In this document: positions 6,560 to 14,281 of the stretch, piece by piece | Layout of the letters: each line of letters starts with the position of its first letter | How positions within the stretch are numbered: the first letter of the stretch is position 1 | From: Solirubrobacteraceae bacterium | GTDB taxonomy: Bacteria; Actinomycetota; Thermoleophilia; Solirubrobacterales; Solirubrobacteraceae | Direction of reading: 5' to 3' | Assembly: GCA_019683665.1 (NCBI GenBank) | Contig: JADGIB010000035.1 | Coordinates: 1 to 17,521 of the forward strand | Length of the DNA: 17,521 bases | Translations under genes and position numbers: made by a program | Notes under the pieces: generated by a model | Seen by the model: only the letters and a program-made list of their open reading frames with translations | Told to the model about the DNA's origin: nothing | Database searches by the model: none

Positions 6560-8167
6560 TCAGAGCGACGGGTCGCGGTGGACCACCTCGCCGTCGACGA
6601 CGGTGGCCAGGACGGGGACGGCGACGAGGTCGTCGGCATCGCACTCGACGGGGTCGGTGGCGAACACGGTGACGTCCCCCCAGAACCCGGGCGCGATCCG
6701 GCCCTGCACGTCGGCGTGGCCGACCGTCCGCGCCGGCCAGGTCGTGTAGCCCCGCAGCGCCTCCTCGGCGGTGAGCGCCTGGTCGTCGTACGGCGCGCGG
6801 TCGCGCATCCCCGGCGGGCGGCGCAGGCGCGCGGCGGCCATCCCCTCGCGCGGGTCGTAGCGGGCCACCGGCCAGTCGGACCCGAGCGTCAGCGTCGCGC
6901 CCGAGTCGAGCAGCGCCCGGGCCTGGAACGCGCGGTCGCAGCGGTCGTCGCCGAGCCGGCGCGACCAGTTGTCGCTGCGGTCGGGCTCCAGCCACATCAT
7001 GTGCTGCATCTGCATCGAGGCGATGACGCCCTCGGCGGCGAAGCGCGGCAGGTCCTGCGGCTGCAGCGTCTCGATGTGCTCGATGCGGTGGTGGACGCCC
7101 GGCCACGTCGGCGCGTCGCGGTAGGCGTCGAGGGCCTCGCGCACGCCGCGGTCACCGCAGGCGTGGGTCACGCACTGGAAGCCGTGGCCGGCGAAGAAGG
7201 CGACCGCCTCGCGGTAGCGGGCCGGGTCGGGCCAGAACGGCTCGGTCCCCTCCCCCTCGCTGTCGGGCTCGTAGAGCCAGGCGGTGCCGGAGTCGATGAC
7301 GCCGTCGATGAAGAACTTCGCCACCCCGGCCCGCCAGCGGCGGCCGCGCTCGAAGCGGTGGGTGGCCAGCGCCTCCCACTGCTCGCGCGGCGTCTCGGGC
7401 TTGATCCAGAACGGGGCGACGATCCGCATCCGCAGGTCCCCGGCGGCCTCGAGCCGGCGCAGGAGGTCGAGCGTCTCCAGCGAGCCGTCCATGAGGTGGG
7501 TGGCGGTCAGGCCCGCCGCGGTCAGCCTGCGCAGCGTGTCGACGGCCTCCGCGTAGCGCTGCTCCTCGGTCGGCGGGGGCACGGCGGCCTGGACGCGCGC
7601 CATCGCCCCGGCCTCGCGCAGCTCGCCGGTCGGCCGCCCGTCGACGCAGACGACCTCGGCGTGCTCGTCGAACGCGCGCGGGCCGTCGACGCCGGCCAGC
7701 TCGAGCGCCCGCGGCGTCGCCAGCGCGGTGTGGAAGTCCATGAAGCGCAGCAGCGCCGGCCGGCCGCCGGCCGCCTCCTCGAGGAGCGCGCCGTGGATGC
7801 CGGTCTCCGAGAACGCGTTGTAGTCGAGCCCCCAGCCGAGGATCCAGCCGTCGGGGCCGACGCGCTCGGCCTCGGCGGCCACCCCGGCGCGGATGTCGTC
7901 GAGCGTGCGCGCCTCGGTCAGGTCGAGGCCGCCGGGCACGACCTCCGACGGCAGGCAGTGGGTGTGGCTGTCGCTCAGGCCGGGGACGACGGCGGCCCCG
8001 CGCAGGTCGATGACCTCGGTCCGGGGGCCGGCGAGCTCGCGCACCTCGGCGTCGGAGCCGACGGCGACGATCATGCCGTCGGCGATCGCGATCGCGCTCG
8101 CGTGCGGCCGGGCCGGGTCGAGGGTGCGGACTCGGCCGCCGGTCAGCACCAGGTCGGGGGCGTTCAC
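6560..8167 (-). CDS. YtcJ-like metal-dependent amidohydrolase (amidohydrolase superfamily)
   Basis: 535 residues, usual for YtcJ/Amidohydro_3 proteins. The N-terminal composite beta-sandwich (LVLTGGRVRTLD) leads into GLSDSHTHC with metal ligands His68 and His70. The barrel then shows AKFFIDGVIDSGTAWL with Lys284 (probable carboxylated bridging lysine), THACGDRG (His335), HRIEHIE (His364) and LGSDWPV (catalytic Asp431), and the C-terminus returns to the sandwich (GRIAPGFWGDVTVF). The family hydrolyses amide or related C-N bonds; few substrates are known. No signal peptide, so cytoplasmic. The GTG start overlaps the stop of the ABC ATPase by 4 bp (GTGA), and GGAGGAG 4 nt before it fixes the start. 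Coupling to the importer suggests that it acts on the imported compound and releases an amine or acid for the downstream enzymes. Function beyond the superfamily is inference. Confidence 0.9.
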   Translation of the reverse strand: MNAPDLVLTGGRVRTLDPARPHASAIAIADGMIVAVGSDAEVRELAGPRTEVIDLRGAAVVPGLSDSHTHCLPSEVVPGGLDLTEARTLDDIRAGVAAEAERVGPDGWILGWGLDYNAFSETGIHGALLEEAAGGRPALLRFMDFHTALATPRALELAGVDGPRAFDEHAEVVCVDGRPTGELREAGAMARVQAAVPPPTEEQRYAEAVDTLRRLTAAGLTATHLMDGSLETLDLLRRLEAAGDLRMRIVAPFWIKPETPREQWEALATHRFERGRRWRAGVAKFFIDGVIDSGTAWLYEPDSEGEGTEPFWPDPARYREAVAFFAGHGFQCVTHACGDRGVREALDAYRDAPTWPGVHHRIEHIETLQPQDLPRFAAEGVIASMQMQHMMWLEPDRSDNWSRRLGDDRCDRAFQARALLDSGATLTLGSDWPVARYDPREGMAAARLRRPPGMRDRAPYDDQALTAEEALRGYTTWPARTVGHADVQGRIAPGFWGDVTVFATDPVECDADDLVAVPVLATVVDGEVVHRDPSL

Positions 8168-8973
8168 GTGGCTCCTCCGGTGGTCGGGGCGCCGCGCCGC
8201 ACGGGCCGCCAGCCGGGGCCGGGGACCGACGCGCGCAGCAGCCTGGTGTACGGGTCGCGGGGGTCGTCGAGCACCTGCTCGGTCGGGCCGCGCTCGACGA
8301 CGCGGCCGCGCTGCATGACGAGCGTCTCGTCGGCGATCTGGCGGACCACGGCCAGATCGTGGCTGATGAAGACGTACGCCACGCCGATTCGGGCGCGGAC
8401 GTCGGCGAGCAGGTTGAGGATCTGGGCCTGGATCGAGACGTCGAGCGCGGCGACCGCCTCGTCGAGGACGATGACGCGCGGCTGCGCGGCCAGGGCGCGG
8501 GCGATCGCCACGCGCTGGCGCTGGCCGCCCGACAGCGCGCGCGGGCGGGCGCGCAGCATCCGCTCGTCCAGGCCGACGAGCTCCCCGAGCTCGGCGATCC
8601 GGGCGCGGCGCTCGTCCGCGCCCGCGTCGGTGTGCAGCCGCAGCACCTCGTCGAGCGCGTCGGCCGGCGACCGGCGCGGGTCGAGCGACGCGTACGGGTT
8701 CTGGAAGACGATCTGCACCTCGCGCGCCCGGCGGCGGCGCTCGGCGGTGCCGCGGGCCGGCTGGGAGCGGTCGCGGCCGCAGACGGCGATCGTGCCGGCG
8801 GTCGGCCGCGTCAGGCCGACGATCATCCGCGCGACGGTCGTCTTGCCCGAGCCGGACTCGCCGACGATCCCCAGCGACCCGCCGGGCGCGAGCGCGAGGT
8901 CGACGCCGTCGACGGCGACGTGGTCGCCGTAGACCTTGCGCAGGCCGCGCGCCTCGAGGACGGGCTCAGCCAC
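8164..8973 (-). CDS. Peptide/nickel-type ABC transporter ATP-binding protein, second subunit (DppF/OppF-like)
   Basis: 269 residues. Walker A GESGSGKT (38-45), Q-loop Gln91 in IVFQNPYASLDPR, signature ALSGGQRQRVAIARAL (146-161), Walker B VIVLDEAVAALD (167-178) and the switch histidine in FISHD (His205) are complete, so it should hydrolyse ATP. The phrase NPYASLDPR and the C-terminal DPYTRLLRASVP segment are typical of the DppF/OppF branch of oligopeptide importers. The GTG start at 8973 overlaps the previous ATPase gene by 8 bp and has AGGAGG 6 nt upstream (8980-8985). It lacks the long cysteine-containing C-terminal extension of its partner, as some DppF-type subunits do. Its stop overlaps the amidohydrolase start. 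Confidence 0.94.
   Translation of the reverse strand: MAEPVLEARGLRKVYGDHVAVDGVDLALAPGGSLGIVGESGSGKTTVARMIVGLTRPTAGTIAVCGRDRSQPARGTAERRRRAREVQIVFQNPYASLDPRRSPADALDEVLRLHTDAGADERRARIAELGELVGLDERMLRARPRALSGGQRQRVAIARALAAQPRVIVLDEAVAALDVSIQAQILNLLADVRARIGVAYVFISHDLAVVRQIADETLVMQRGRVVERGPTEQVLDDPRDPYTRLLRASVPGPGWRPVRRGAPTTGGAT
8172..8178 (-). promoter_or_regulatory. Ribosome binding site fixing the GTG start of the amidohydrolase
   Basis: On the minus strand GGAGGAG stands 4 nt before the GTG at 8167. It is the strongest such site in the operon, which supports the GTG start and suggests that the amidohydrolase is well translated despite overlapping the ATPase stop codon. Confidence 0.75.
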
Positions 8974-9961
8974 CGGCCACCTCCTGCGGGGCGAGCCGGC
9001 CGCGCAGCTCCTCGGCGCGCGCGCAGCGCACCGCCCCGCCGTCGAGGGGCCGCAGCGGCGGCAGCTCGGCGGCGCAGCGGTCCTGGGCGTGGGCGCAGCG
9101 CGGCGCGAACGCGCACCCGGCGGGAGCCTCGAAGGCCGACACGAGCCGGCCGCGCACGGCGGCCAGGCGCGGGAGCGTGCGGTCGACGGCGGGCCGGGCG
9201 GCGGCGAGCGCGGCGCTGTAGGGGTGCAGCGGGTCGTCGTGGAGGACGGCGGCCGCGCGCTCCTCGACGATCGCGCCGGCGTACATGACCGCGATGCGGT
9301 CGCAGACGGCGGCGGCGAGGTCGAGGTCGTGGGTGATGAACAGGAGCGCGAGGCCGCGCTCGCGGCGCAGCTCGTCGATGATCGCCATCACCTCCGACTG
9401 CGTCGTCACGTCGAGCGCGGTCGTCGGCTCGTCGGCGAGCACGAGCCGCGGCTCGGCCAGCAGCGCGGCGGCGATCATGACGCGCTGCAGCAGGCCGCCC
9501 GACAGCTCGTGCGGGTACTGGCGCAGGCGCCGCTCCCCGTCGGGGATGCCCACGTCGGCGAGCGCGGCGACCGCCCGGCGGGCCGCCTCGGCCCGCGCGA
9601 CGCCGCGCAGGCGCAGGCCCTCGGTGAGGAAGTCGCCGATGCGCCGGACCGGGTTGACGTGGGCGCGCGGGTCCTGGAAGACCATCGCCACCGACCGCCG
9701 GTAGGCGCGCAGCTCGCCGCCGCGCAGGGCGGTGACGTCGGTCCCGTCGAAGCGGATCGAGCCGGTCACGGCGGCGCCGCCGGGCAGCAGCCGGGCGACG
9801 GCCCGGGCCGTCATCGACTTGCCCGAGCCGGACTCGCCGACGAGGCCGAGCGCCTCGCCGGGTCCGATCGCCAGCGACACGTCGTGCAGGACGGTCCGCC
9901 GCTCGCCCTCGACGGGGAGCGTCACCGCCAGGTCGGCGACCTCCAGCAGGGGCGCGCTCAC
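8966..9961 (-). CDS. Peptide/nickel-type ABC transporter ATP-binding protein, first subunit (DppD/NikD-like)
   Basis: 331 residues from a GTG start (MSAPLLEVADL) that forms a GTGA overlap with the permease stop; GGGGAG lies 8 nt upstream. Walker A GESGSGKS (42-49), Q-loop Gln96 in MVFQDPRAHVNP, signature HELSGGLLQRVMIA (151-164), Walker B LVLADEP (173-179) and FITHD (His211) are present. The signature reads LSGGLLQ rather than LSGGMRQ, as in NikD-like members. The C-terminal oligopeptide-transporter domain has the conserved GCAFAPRCAHAQDRC block (Cys283, Cys289, Cys296) and a later Cys313. It pairs with the DppF-like subunit to power the importer at the inner face of the membrane. Confidence 0.94.
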   Translation of the reverse strand: MSAPLLEVADLAVTLPVEGERRTVLHDVSLAIGPGEALGLVGESGSGKSMTARAVARLLPGGAAVTGSIRFDGTDVTALRGGELRAYRRSVAMVFQDPRAHVNPVRRIGDFLTEGLRLRGVARAEAARRAVAALADVGIPDGERRLRQYPHELSGGLLQRVMIAAALLAEPRLVLADEPTTALDVTTQSEVMAIIDELRRERGLALLFITHDLDLAAAVCDRIAVMYAGAIVEERAAAVLHDDPLHPYSAALAAARPAVDRTLPRLAAVRGRLVSAFEAPAGCAFAPRCAHAQDRCAAELPPLRPLDGGAVRCARAEELRGRLAPQEVAGG

Positions 9962-10806
9962 CGCCGCCGCTCCCCCAGCCGCTCGCCGAGCAGGTTGACG
10001 GCCACGACGACCACGACGATGCACAGGCCGGCGGCCAGCGACTCGGCCGGGTAGCCCTGCAGGACGCCGGCCTTGCCGGTGGAGACCATGACGCCCCAGT
10101 CGGCCTGCGGCGGCTGGACGCCGAGCCCGAGGAACGAGATCGCGGCCAGGTCGACCATCGCGTAGCCGAACAGGAGCGTGGCCTGGGCGACGATGAGCGG
10201 CGCGACGTTCGGCACGAGGTGGCGAGCGCAGATCGCAACCGCCGACGCGCCCTGGACCTCGGCGGCGGCGATGTACTCCTGGGCGCGCTCGCGGACGGCC
10301 GCGCTGCGCAGGACCCGGGCCACGTACGGCGTGTAGGCGATCGACAGGGCGATCACCGCCGCCCACAGCGACGGCCCGAAGACGGCCGAGGCGAGGATCG
10401 CCAGCAGGATCCCCGGGAACGAGAAGAGCACGTCCATGACGGTCCCCAGGGCGGCGTCGACCCAGCCGCCGCGCCAGGCCGCGGTCACGGCGGCGAGGAC
10501 GCCCGCGGCCATCGCCAGGACGACGACGGCGGTCGGCCCGAGCATCGAGGTGCGGGCGCCGGCGAGCAGGCGCGACAGGAGGTCGCGGCCCTGGGCGTCG
10601 AAGCCGAGCGGGTGGCCGGCAACCGGGCCGACGAACTGGTCGTTGAGGTCGGCCGCGTTCGGGTCGTGGGGCGCCAGCAGCGGCCCGAGGATCGCGACGA
10701 GGACGGCGAGCGCGATGATCCCGCCGCAGATCCAGGCGACGACGTCACCGGCCGCCAGGCGCGCGCGGCGCGAGCGGGCGGTGCGGACGACGGCGTCGGC
10801 GCTCAT
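9958..10806 (-). CDS. Peptide-type ABC transporter permease, DppC-like
   Basis: 282 residues. An N-terminal basic tail is followed by a first membrane helix (about 21-44), the LAPHDPN periplasmic motif (44-50) and HPLGFDAQGRDLLSRLLAGAR (65-85), all hallmarks of DppC/OppC permeases. About five further hydrophobic segments follow. The EAA loop that docks on the ATPases is EYIAAAEVQGASAVAICARHLVPN (around 177-200). The protein ends in LGERLGERRR. The ATG at 10806 overlaps the upstream permease stop by 4 bp (ATGA), and its own stop overlaps the DppD-like start, giving a fully coupled operon. Confidence 0.94.
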   Translation of the reverse strand: MSADAVVRTARSRRARLAAGDVVAWICGGIIALAVLVAILGPLLAPHDPNAADLNDQFVGPVAGHPLGFDAQGRDLLSRLLAGARTSMLGPTAVVVLAMAAGVLAAVTAAWRGGWVDAALGTVMDVLFSFPGILLAILASAVFGPSLWAAVIALSIAYTPYVARVLRSAAVRERAQEYIAAAEVQGASAVAICARHLVPNVAPLIVAQATLLFGYAMVDLAAISFLGLGVQPPQADWGVMVSTGKAGVLQGYPAESLAAGLCIVVVVVAVNLLGERLGERRR

Positions 10807-11750
10807 GCCGCCCGGCTCCCGACCGTCACGCGCGGGTCGAGCACCGCGTAGACGAGGTCGACGAGGGTGTTGCCGACGACGAACGCGGCGACGAGCACGA
10901 GCGAGATGCCCTGGACGAGCGCGAGGTCCTTCGCCGCCGCGGCCTGGACGAGCGTGGCCCCGAGCCCGTTGATCCCGAACGCCCGCTCGACGACGGCCGA
11001 CAGCGCGATCAGCGACAGGATCGTGATGCCCGAGACGGTCGCGATCGGGATCGCCGCGTTGCGCAGGACGTGGCGGCGCAGGACGAGCCGGCGCGGCAGC
11101 CCGCGGCTGACCGCGGTCTCGACGTGCTCGCGCTCGAGCTCCTCGCGGACGCTGGCCCGCGTGACGCGCGCGACGATCGCCAGCGCCGAGGCGGCGAGCG
11201 CGATCGCCGGCAGGACGAGGTGGTGGAGGCGGTCGGCGAAGCCGTCGCCGGCGCCGACCGCCGGGAACCAGCCGAGCTGGACGGCGAAGACGCTCATGAG
11301 GACGATCGCCGCCACGAACGACGGGATCGCGGCGAGGAGTGTCGTGACGACGAGCACGGCGGCGTCGACCGGGCCGCGGCGCAGGCCGGCGAGGACGCCG
11401 AGCCCGACCCCGGCGACGAGGATGATGACCGCGGCGAGCGCGACGAGCTGCGCGGTGACGCCGATCCGCTCGCCGATGATCGTCGCGACGTCGTGGCGCT
11501 GGGCGATCGACTGGCCGAGGTCGCCCTGGACGGCGTGGACGAGCCAGTTGCCGTACTGGACGAGGAACGGGTCGTCGAGCCGGTACTGCGCCCGCAGCGC
11601 CTCGAGCGCCTCCGGCGGCAGGCTGCGGCCGCCGGAGAGCGCGGCGAGCGGGTCGCCCGGCGCCAGCTGGAGCCCCGCGAAGATCACGAAGCTCGAGACG
11701 AGCAGCGCGACGACGAGGAGCGCCAGCCGGCGCAGGACGAACGCGACCAT
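10803..11750 (-). CDS. Peptide-type ABC transporter permease, DppB-like
   Basis: 315 residues. The N-terminus FVLRRLALLVVALLVSSFVIF is the typical first helix of DppB/OppB, followed by LAPGDPLAAL (29-38), the YRLDDPFLVQYGNWL segment (56-70) and GDLGQSI (76-82). Several hydrophobic helices follow, then an EAA loop near 209-236 (HVETAVSRGLPRRLVLRRHV) and the family ending YAVLDPRV. The ATG at 11750 shares one base with the stop of the binding-protein gene (TGATG), and AAGGG lies nearby as a weak ribosome binding site. An open frame continues upstream through the binding-protein gene but has no family features, so the ATG at 11750 is chosen. Confidence 0.93.
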   Translation of the reverse strand: MVAFVLRRLALLVVALLVSSFVIFAGLQLAPGDPLAALSGGRSLPPEALEALRAQYRLDDPFLVQYGNWLVHAVQGDLGQSIAQRHDVATIIGERIGVTAQLVALAAVIILVAGVGLGVLAGLRRGPVDAAVLVVTTLLAAIPSFVAAIVLMSVFAVQLGWFPAVGAGDGFADRLHHLVLPAIALAASALAIVARVTRASVREELEREHVETAVSRGLPRRLVLRRHVLRNAAIPIATVSGITILSLIALSAVVERAFGINGLGATLVQAAAAKDLALVQGISLVLVAAFVVGNTLVDLVYAVLDPRVTVGSRAA

Positions 11751-13402
11751 CAGCCCTTGGCGCCGATCGTGTCCGCCCAGGGCGCGCCCATGTAGGAGAA
11801 GGACGCGGGCGCGCCGGTGATCTCGTTGCTCATGATGAGCACCGTCGCGGGCGCCACGATCGGGATCCACGGCAGCTCCTCGGCGAGCACGTCGCCGGCC
11901 TCGGCGACGAGCTCGGCGCGCCGCTGCGGGTCGGCGGTCGTGCGCGCCTCCTCGAGCAGCTCGGTCACCCGCGGGTTCTCGTAGCCGCTGTAGTTCTGGC
12001 TGCCGCCGGGCAGCGCGAACGTCGCGTAGAAGGCGGCCGGGTCGGCGTAGTCGGGGTAGTTGACGGTCGGGAAGGCGTCGACGCTCGACCAGGCCTTCGG
12101 GTCGACGAAGAAGTTGATGTAGTTCGCCGCCGAGACCGCCTTCAGCTTCACCTTCAGGCCGATCGCCTCCGCGGCGGTGCGCACGACCTGGGCGACCGTG
12201 GCGAGGTTGGGGATCTCCTCGGTCATGCCGATCGTGATCGTCTGGCCGGTCGCGCCCGCCCCCTCGACGAGCCGGCGGCCCGCCTCGACGTCGAGCTCCG
12301 GCTCGGGCAGCCGGTCCCAGTCGGCCTGGAAGACGTCGCGGCCGTAGCCCCAGGTGCCGGGGTTGGCCAGGGTCCGCGGCAGGAGCGCGGTGCCCTTGTA
12401 GGCGGAGGCGATGTAGGCCCTGCGGTCGATCGCCTTCGACAGCGCCTGGCGGACGCGCACGTCGGCGAGCGGGCCCTCGGCGGCCGAGACGACGAGCGCG
12501 TCGGTCGCGTACGACGGGCCCTCGTAGAGGGTGACCTCGCCGCTGGCCTTCAGCTGGTCGGCGGTCGCCAGGGGGCCGGCCAGGTAGGTGCCGTCGATCT
12601 CGCCGGTGAGCAGGCCGTTCGTGAGGTTCGCGTCGTCGGGGACGCCGCGCAGCTCGACGCGGCCGACGGACGAGGGCCGCTCGCCCCAGTAGTCGTCGTT
12701 GCGCACGGCGACGAGCGCGTCGCCGCCCGTCCACGCGTCGAGCTTCATCGCGCCGGTGCACATCGTGCCGCCGGCCGGGGTGCCGAACCGCTTGCCCTGC
12801 CGCTCGGCGTACGCCTTCTGGACGACGACGCCGGGCATCTGCGACAGCTCGCCCTCCAGCCAGGTGTCGGGCTGCTCGAGCCGGATCGTCACCTCGCGCT
12901 CGCCGGTCGCCTCGATCGACTCGACGCGGGCGAAGACCGACCCGTAGAAGCCGGCGAGCCGCTCGTCCATGTTGCGCTTCAGGCTGTAGACGGCGTCCTC
13001 GGCGGTGACCGGGCTGCCGTCCCAGAAGGTCGCGCCCTCCTTGATCTCGAGGACCAGGGTCGTGTCGTCGGGGTGCGAGGCGGTGGCCAGGCCGTCGCCG
13101 ATCGAGCCGTCGGGGTGCTGGCGCAGCAGCGACTCGCACAGGAGCGTGACGGCGGTGTTGTCGGGATAGTCGAAGGCCTGGATCGGGTCGATCGTCTGGA
13201 CCGGGCGGTAGGTGGCCCAGGTGATCGCGTCGACATCCCCGGTCGCCGGCGGCGTCGTCGGGTCGAGCGCGAGGGCGTCCTGCGCGGTCGCCTCCGTGGT
13301 CCGCGCGGCGGTGCCGCCCTCGTCGGCCGCGCGCCCGCACCCGGCGATGGCGATCGCGGCGGCGACGGCCGCCGCGGCCGTCCCCCAGCGGTTCCTCCTC
13401 AT
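11750..13402 (-). CDS. ABC transporter substrate-binding lipoprotein, family 5 (peptide/nickel type)
   Basis: 550 residues. A basic N-terminus and an Ala-rich hydrophobic stretch end in the lipobox IAGC (19-22), so Cys22 is the predicted lipidated residue and the protein should be anchored outside the membrane. The mature part has family-5 features: TWATYRPVQTIDPIQAFDY near the N-terminus, LEIKEGATFWDGSPVTAEDAVYSLKR (the most conserved segment of the family), DVRVRQALSKAIDR, and YPDYADPAAFY near residue 449. The start at 13402 is preferred over an in-frame ATG at 13447 because it gives a clean signal peptide and has GGAGGG 7 nt upstream. It is the first gene of the importer operon. The ligand cannot be read from the sequence; peptides, opines, amides and glycosides are all bound by this family. 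Confidence 0.93.
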   Translation of the reverse strand: MRRNRWGTAAAAVAAAIAIAGCGRAADEGGTAARTTEATAQDALALDPTTPPATGDVDAITWATYRPVQTIDPIQAFDYPDNTAVTLLCESLLRQHPDGSIGDGLATASHPDDTTLVLEIKEGATFWDGSPVTAEDAVYSLKRNMDERLAGFYGSVFARVESIEATGEREVTIRLEQPDTWLEGELSQMPGVVVQKAYAERQGKRFGTPAGGTMCTGAMKLDAWTGGDALVAVRNDDYWGERPSSVGRVELRGVPDDANLTNGLLTGEIDGTYLAGPLATADQLKASGEVTLYEGPSYATDALVVSAAEGPLADVRVRQALSKAIDRRAYIASAYKGTALLPRTLANPGTWGYGRDVFQADWDRLPEPELDVEAGRRLVEGAGATGQTITIGMTEEIPNLATVAQVVRTAAEAIGLKVKLKAVSAANYINFFVDPKAWSSVDAFPTVNYPDYADPAAFYATFALPGGSQNYSGYENPRVTELLEEARTTADPQRRAELVAEAGDVLAEELPWIPIVAPATVLIMSNEITGAPASFSYMGAPWADTIGAKG

Positions 13403-13409
13403 CCCCGTT

Positions 13410-13415
13410 CCCTCC
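13410..13415 (-). promoter_or_regulatory. Ribosome binding site deciding the start of the binding lipoprotein
   Basis: GGAGGG on the minus strand lies 7 nt before the ATG at 13402. It places the start directly before the signal peptide and argues against the in-frame ATG 15 codons upstream. Confidence 0.75.
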
Positions 13416-13473
13416 AGATCGTCGTGCCTCGGCTCCGGCAACGGCACCGGCGCCCGATGACCCCAGGGCGGCT

Positions 13474-13502
13474 ACTGAACCACGTTCGAAAACCGTTGTC
13501 AA
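13474..13502 (-). promoter_or_regulatory. Putative sigma-70-type promoter of the importer/amidohydrolase operon
   Basis: On the minus strand a perfect -35 consensus TTGACA (13502-13497) is followed after 17 nt by TTCAGT (13479-13474), a 3/6 match to a -10 box. Transcription would start near 13467 and leave a leader of about 65 nt before the ATG at 13402. The -35 box lies within one arm of the inverted repeat at 13498-13524. This AT-richer patch stands out in an otherwise extremely GC-rich window. Confidence 0.5.
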
Positions 13503-13524
13503 TGCCTTGGACTAAGGTGTTGAC
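13498..13524. promoter_or_regulatory. 27-nt inverted repeat, candidate operator of the adjacent TetR regulator
   Basis: The arms are GTCAAtgCCTT (13498-13508) and AAGGtgTTGAC (13514-13524) around a five-base centre, GGACT. Of 13 pairs around the central A (13511), 10 are Watson-Crick and the other three are G/T. Pairing continues outward less perfectly to 13494 and 13528. The size and symmetry suit a TetR-family dimer. It overlaps five of six bases of the importer's -35 box and sits 43 nt before the regulator's ATG, so it could control both divergent genes. Confidence 0.6.
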
Positions 13525-13566
13525 CACGCGCGCGCGTCCACCCCGTCCGTCTGCGAGAGTCCCGCC

Positions 13567-14274
13567 ATGGCCACGCCCCGCAAGCGCCGTCTCCCCCGCG
13601 GCACGCTCGACCGCGACACGATCGTCGCGGCCAGCCTGCGCCTGCTCGACGAGAAGGGCATGCGCGGCTTCTCGATGCCGGCGCTGGGACGCGAGCTGGG
13701 AGCCGACCCGAGCGCCGTCTACCGCCACTTCGCCAGCAAGGACGAGCTCGTCCTCGCCATCACCGACGCGCTCATCGCCGAGCAGGACGTGCCGTCGCTG
13801 CGCGGGAGCTGCTGGATCGAGTCGCTCATCCTCATCGCCCGCCACACGTGGGAGCTCGGCGGGCGGCGGCCGGGCGCGATGGCGCTGACCGCGTCGCGCA
13901 CGGCGGCGATGCCGGGGACGTTCGCGGCCGCCGACCACATCATCGGGGTGTTCCGGGAGGGCGGCTTCGACGCCGACGACGCCGGGCGGATGTACCGCTC
14001 GTTCGTCGACTTCATGCTCGCGACGGCCCAGCAGCGCGCCGCCCTGCTCGACCTCGACCCCGAGGCGCTCGAGCTCGACCTCAGCAACGAGGCGGCGTTC
14101 CGCTCGGCCGACCCGCGCCGCTACCCGAACCTCGGGGCGGCGGCCGAGACGGTCGCGACGCGGACGTGGACCGAGTCGTTCGAGCTCGGCCTGGCCATGC
14201 TCATCACCGGGATCGAGGCGATGGCGCCGAAGCCGTGCCGGGGCCACACCCACTCGGTGCGGCCCCTCGCCTGA
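13567..14274 (+). CDS. TetR-family transcriptional regulator
   Basis: 235 residues. The N-terminal DNA-binding domain starts with GTLDRDTIVAASLRLLDEKG (12-31), then the helix-turn-helix FSMPALGRELGADPSAVYRHFASKDELVLAI (35-65), a standard TetR signature. The remaining ~165 residues are helical and would bind the effector. The LDRDTIVAAxLRLLDE start and the VYRH(F/V)xxKDEL ending resemble members with a TetR_C_1-type ligand domain. GAGAG lies 7 nt before the ATG, a weak ribosome binding site. The gene is divergent from the importer operon with a 164-bp region between them that holds a strong inverted repeat, so it most likely represses that operon and itself. It converges on the flavoprotein gene with only 7 bp between the stop codons. 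The inducer is unknown. Confidence 0.93.
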   Translation: MATPRKRRLPRGTLDRDTIVAASLRLLDEKGMRGFSMPALGRELGADPSAVYRHFASKDELVLAITDALIAEQDVPSLRGSCWIESLILIARHTWELGGRRPGAMALTASRTAAMPGTFAAADHIIGVFREGGFDADDAGRMYRSFVDFMLATAQQRAALLDLDPEALELDLSNEAAFRSADPRRYPNLGAAAETVATRTWTESFELGLAMLITGIEAMAPKPCRGHTHSVRPLA

Positions 14275-14281
14275 GCGGCGG

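Noticed and set aside
8455..8475. Walker B of the DppF-like ATPase reads LDEAV instead of the more common LDEPV, possibly a defective ATPase
   Set aside because: LDEAV with ALDVS following is a common variant in peptide-importer ATPases; the catalytic Glu and all other motifs are intact.
11751..13502. Upstream extension of the DppB-like permease into one 899-codon reading frame (a fusion with another protein)
   Set aside because: The extension is the wrong frame of the binding-lipoprotein gene, is Arg/Gly/Ala-rich and lacks motifs; a TGATG junction at 11750 gives the normal permease start.
14275..14281. Bidirectional terminator between the convergent regulator and flavoprotein genes
   Set aside because: Only 7 bp separate the stop codons and I find no hairpin with a T-tract in or around the gap.
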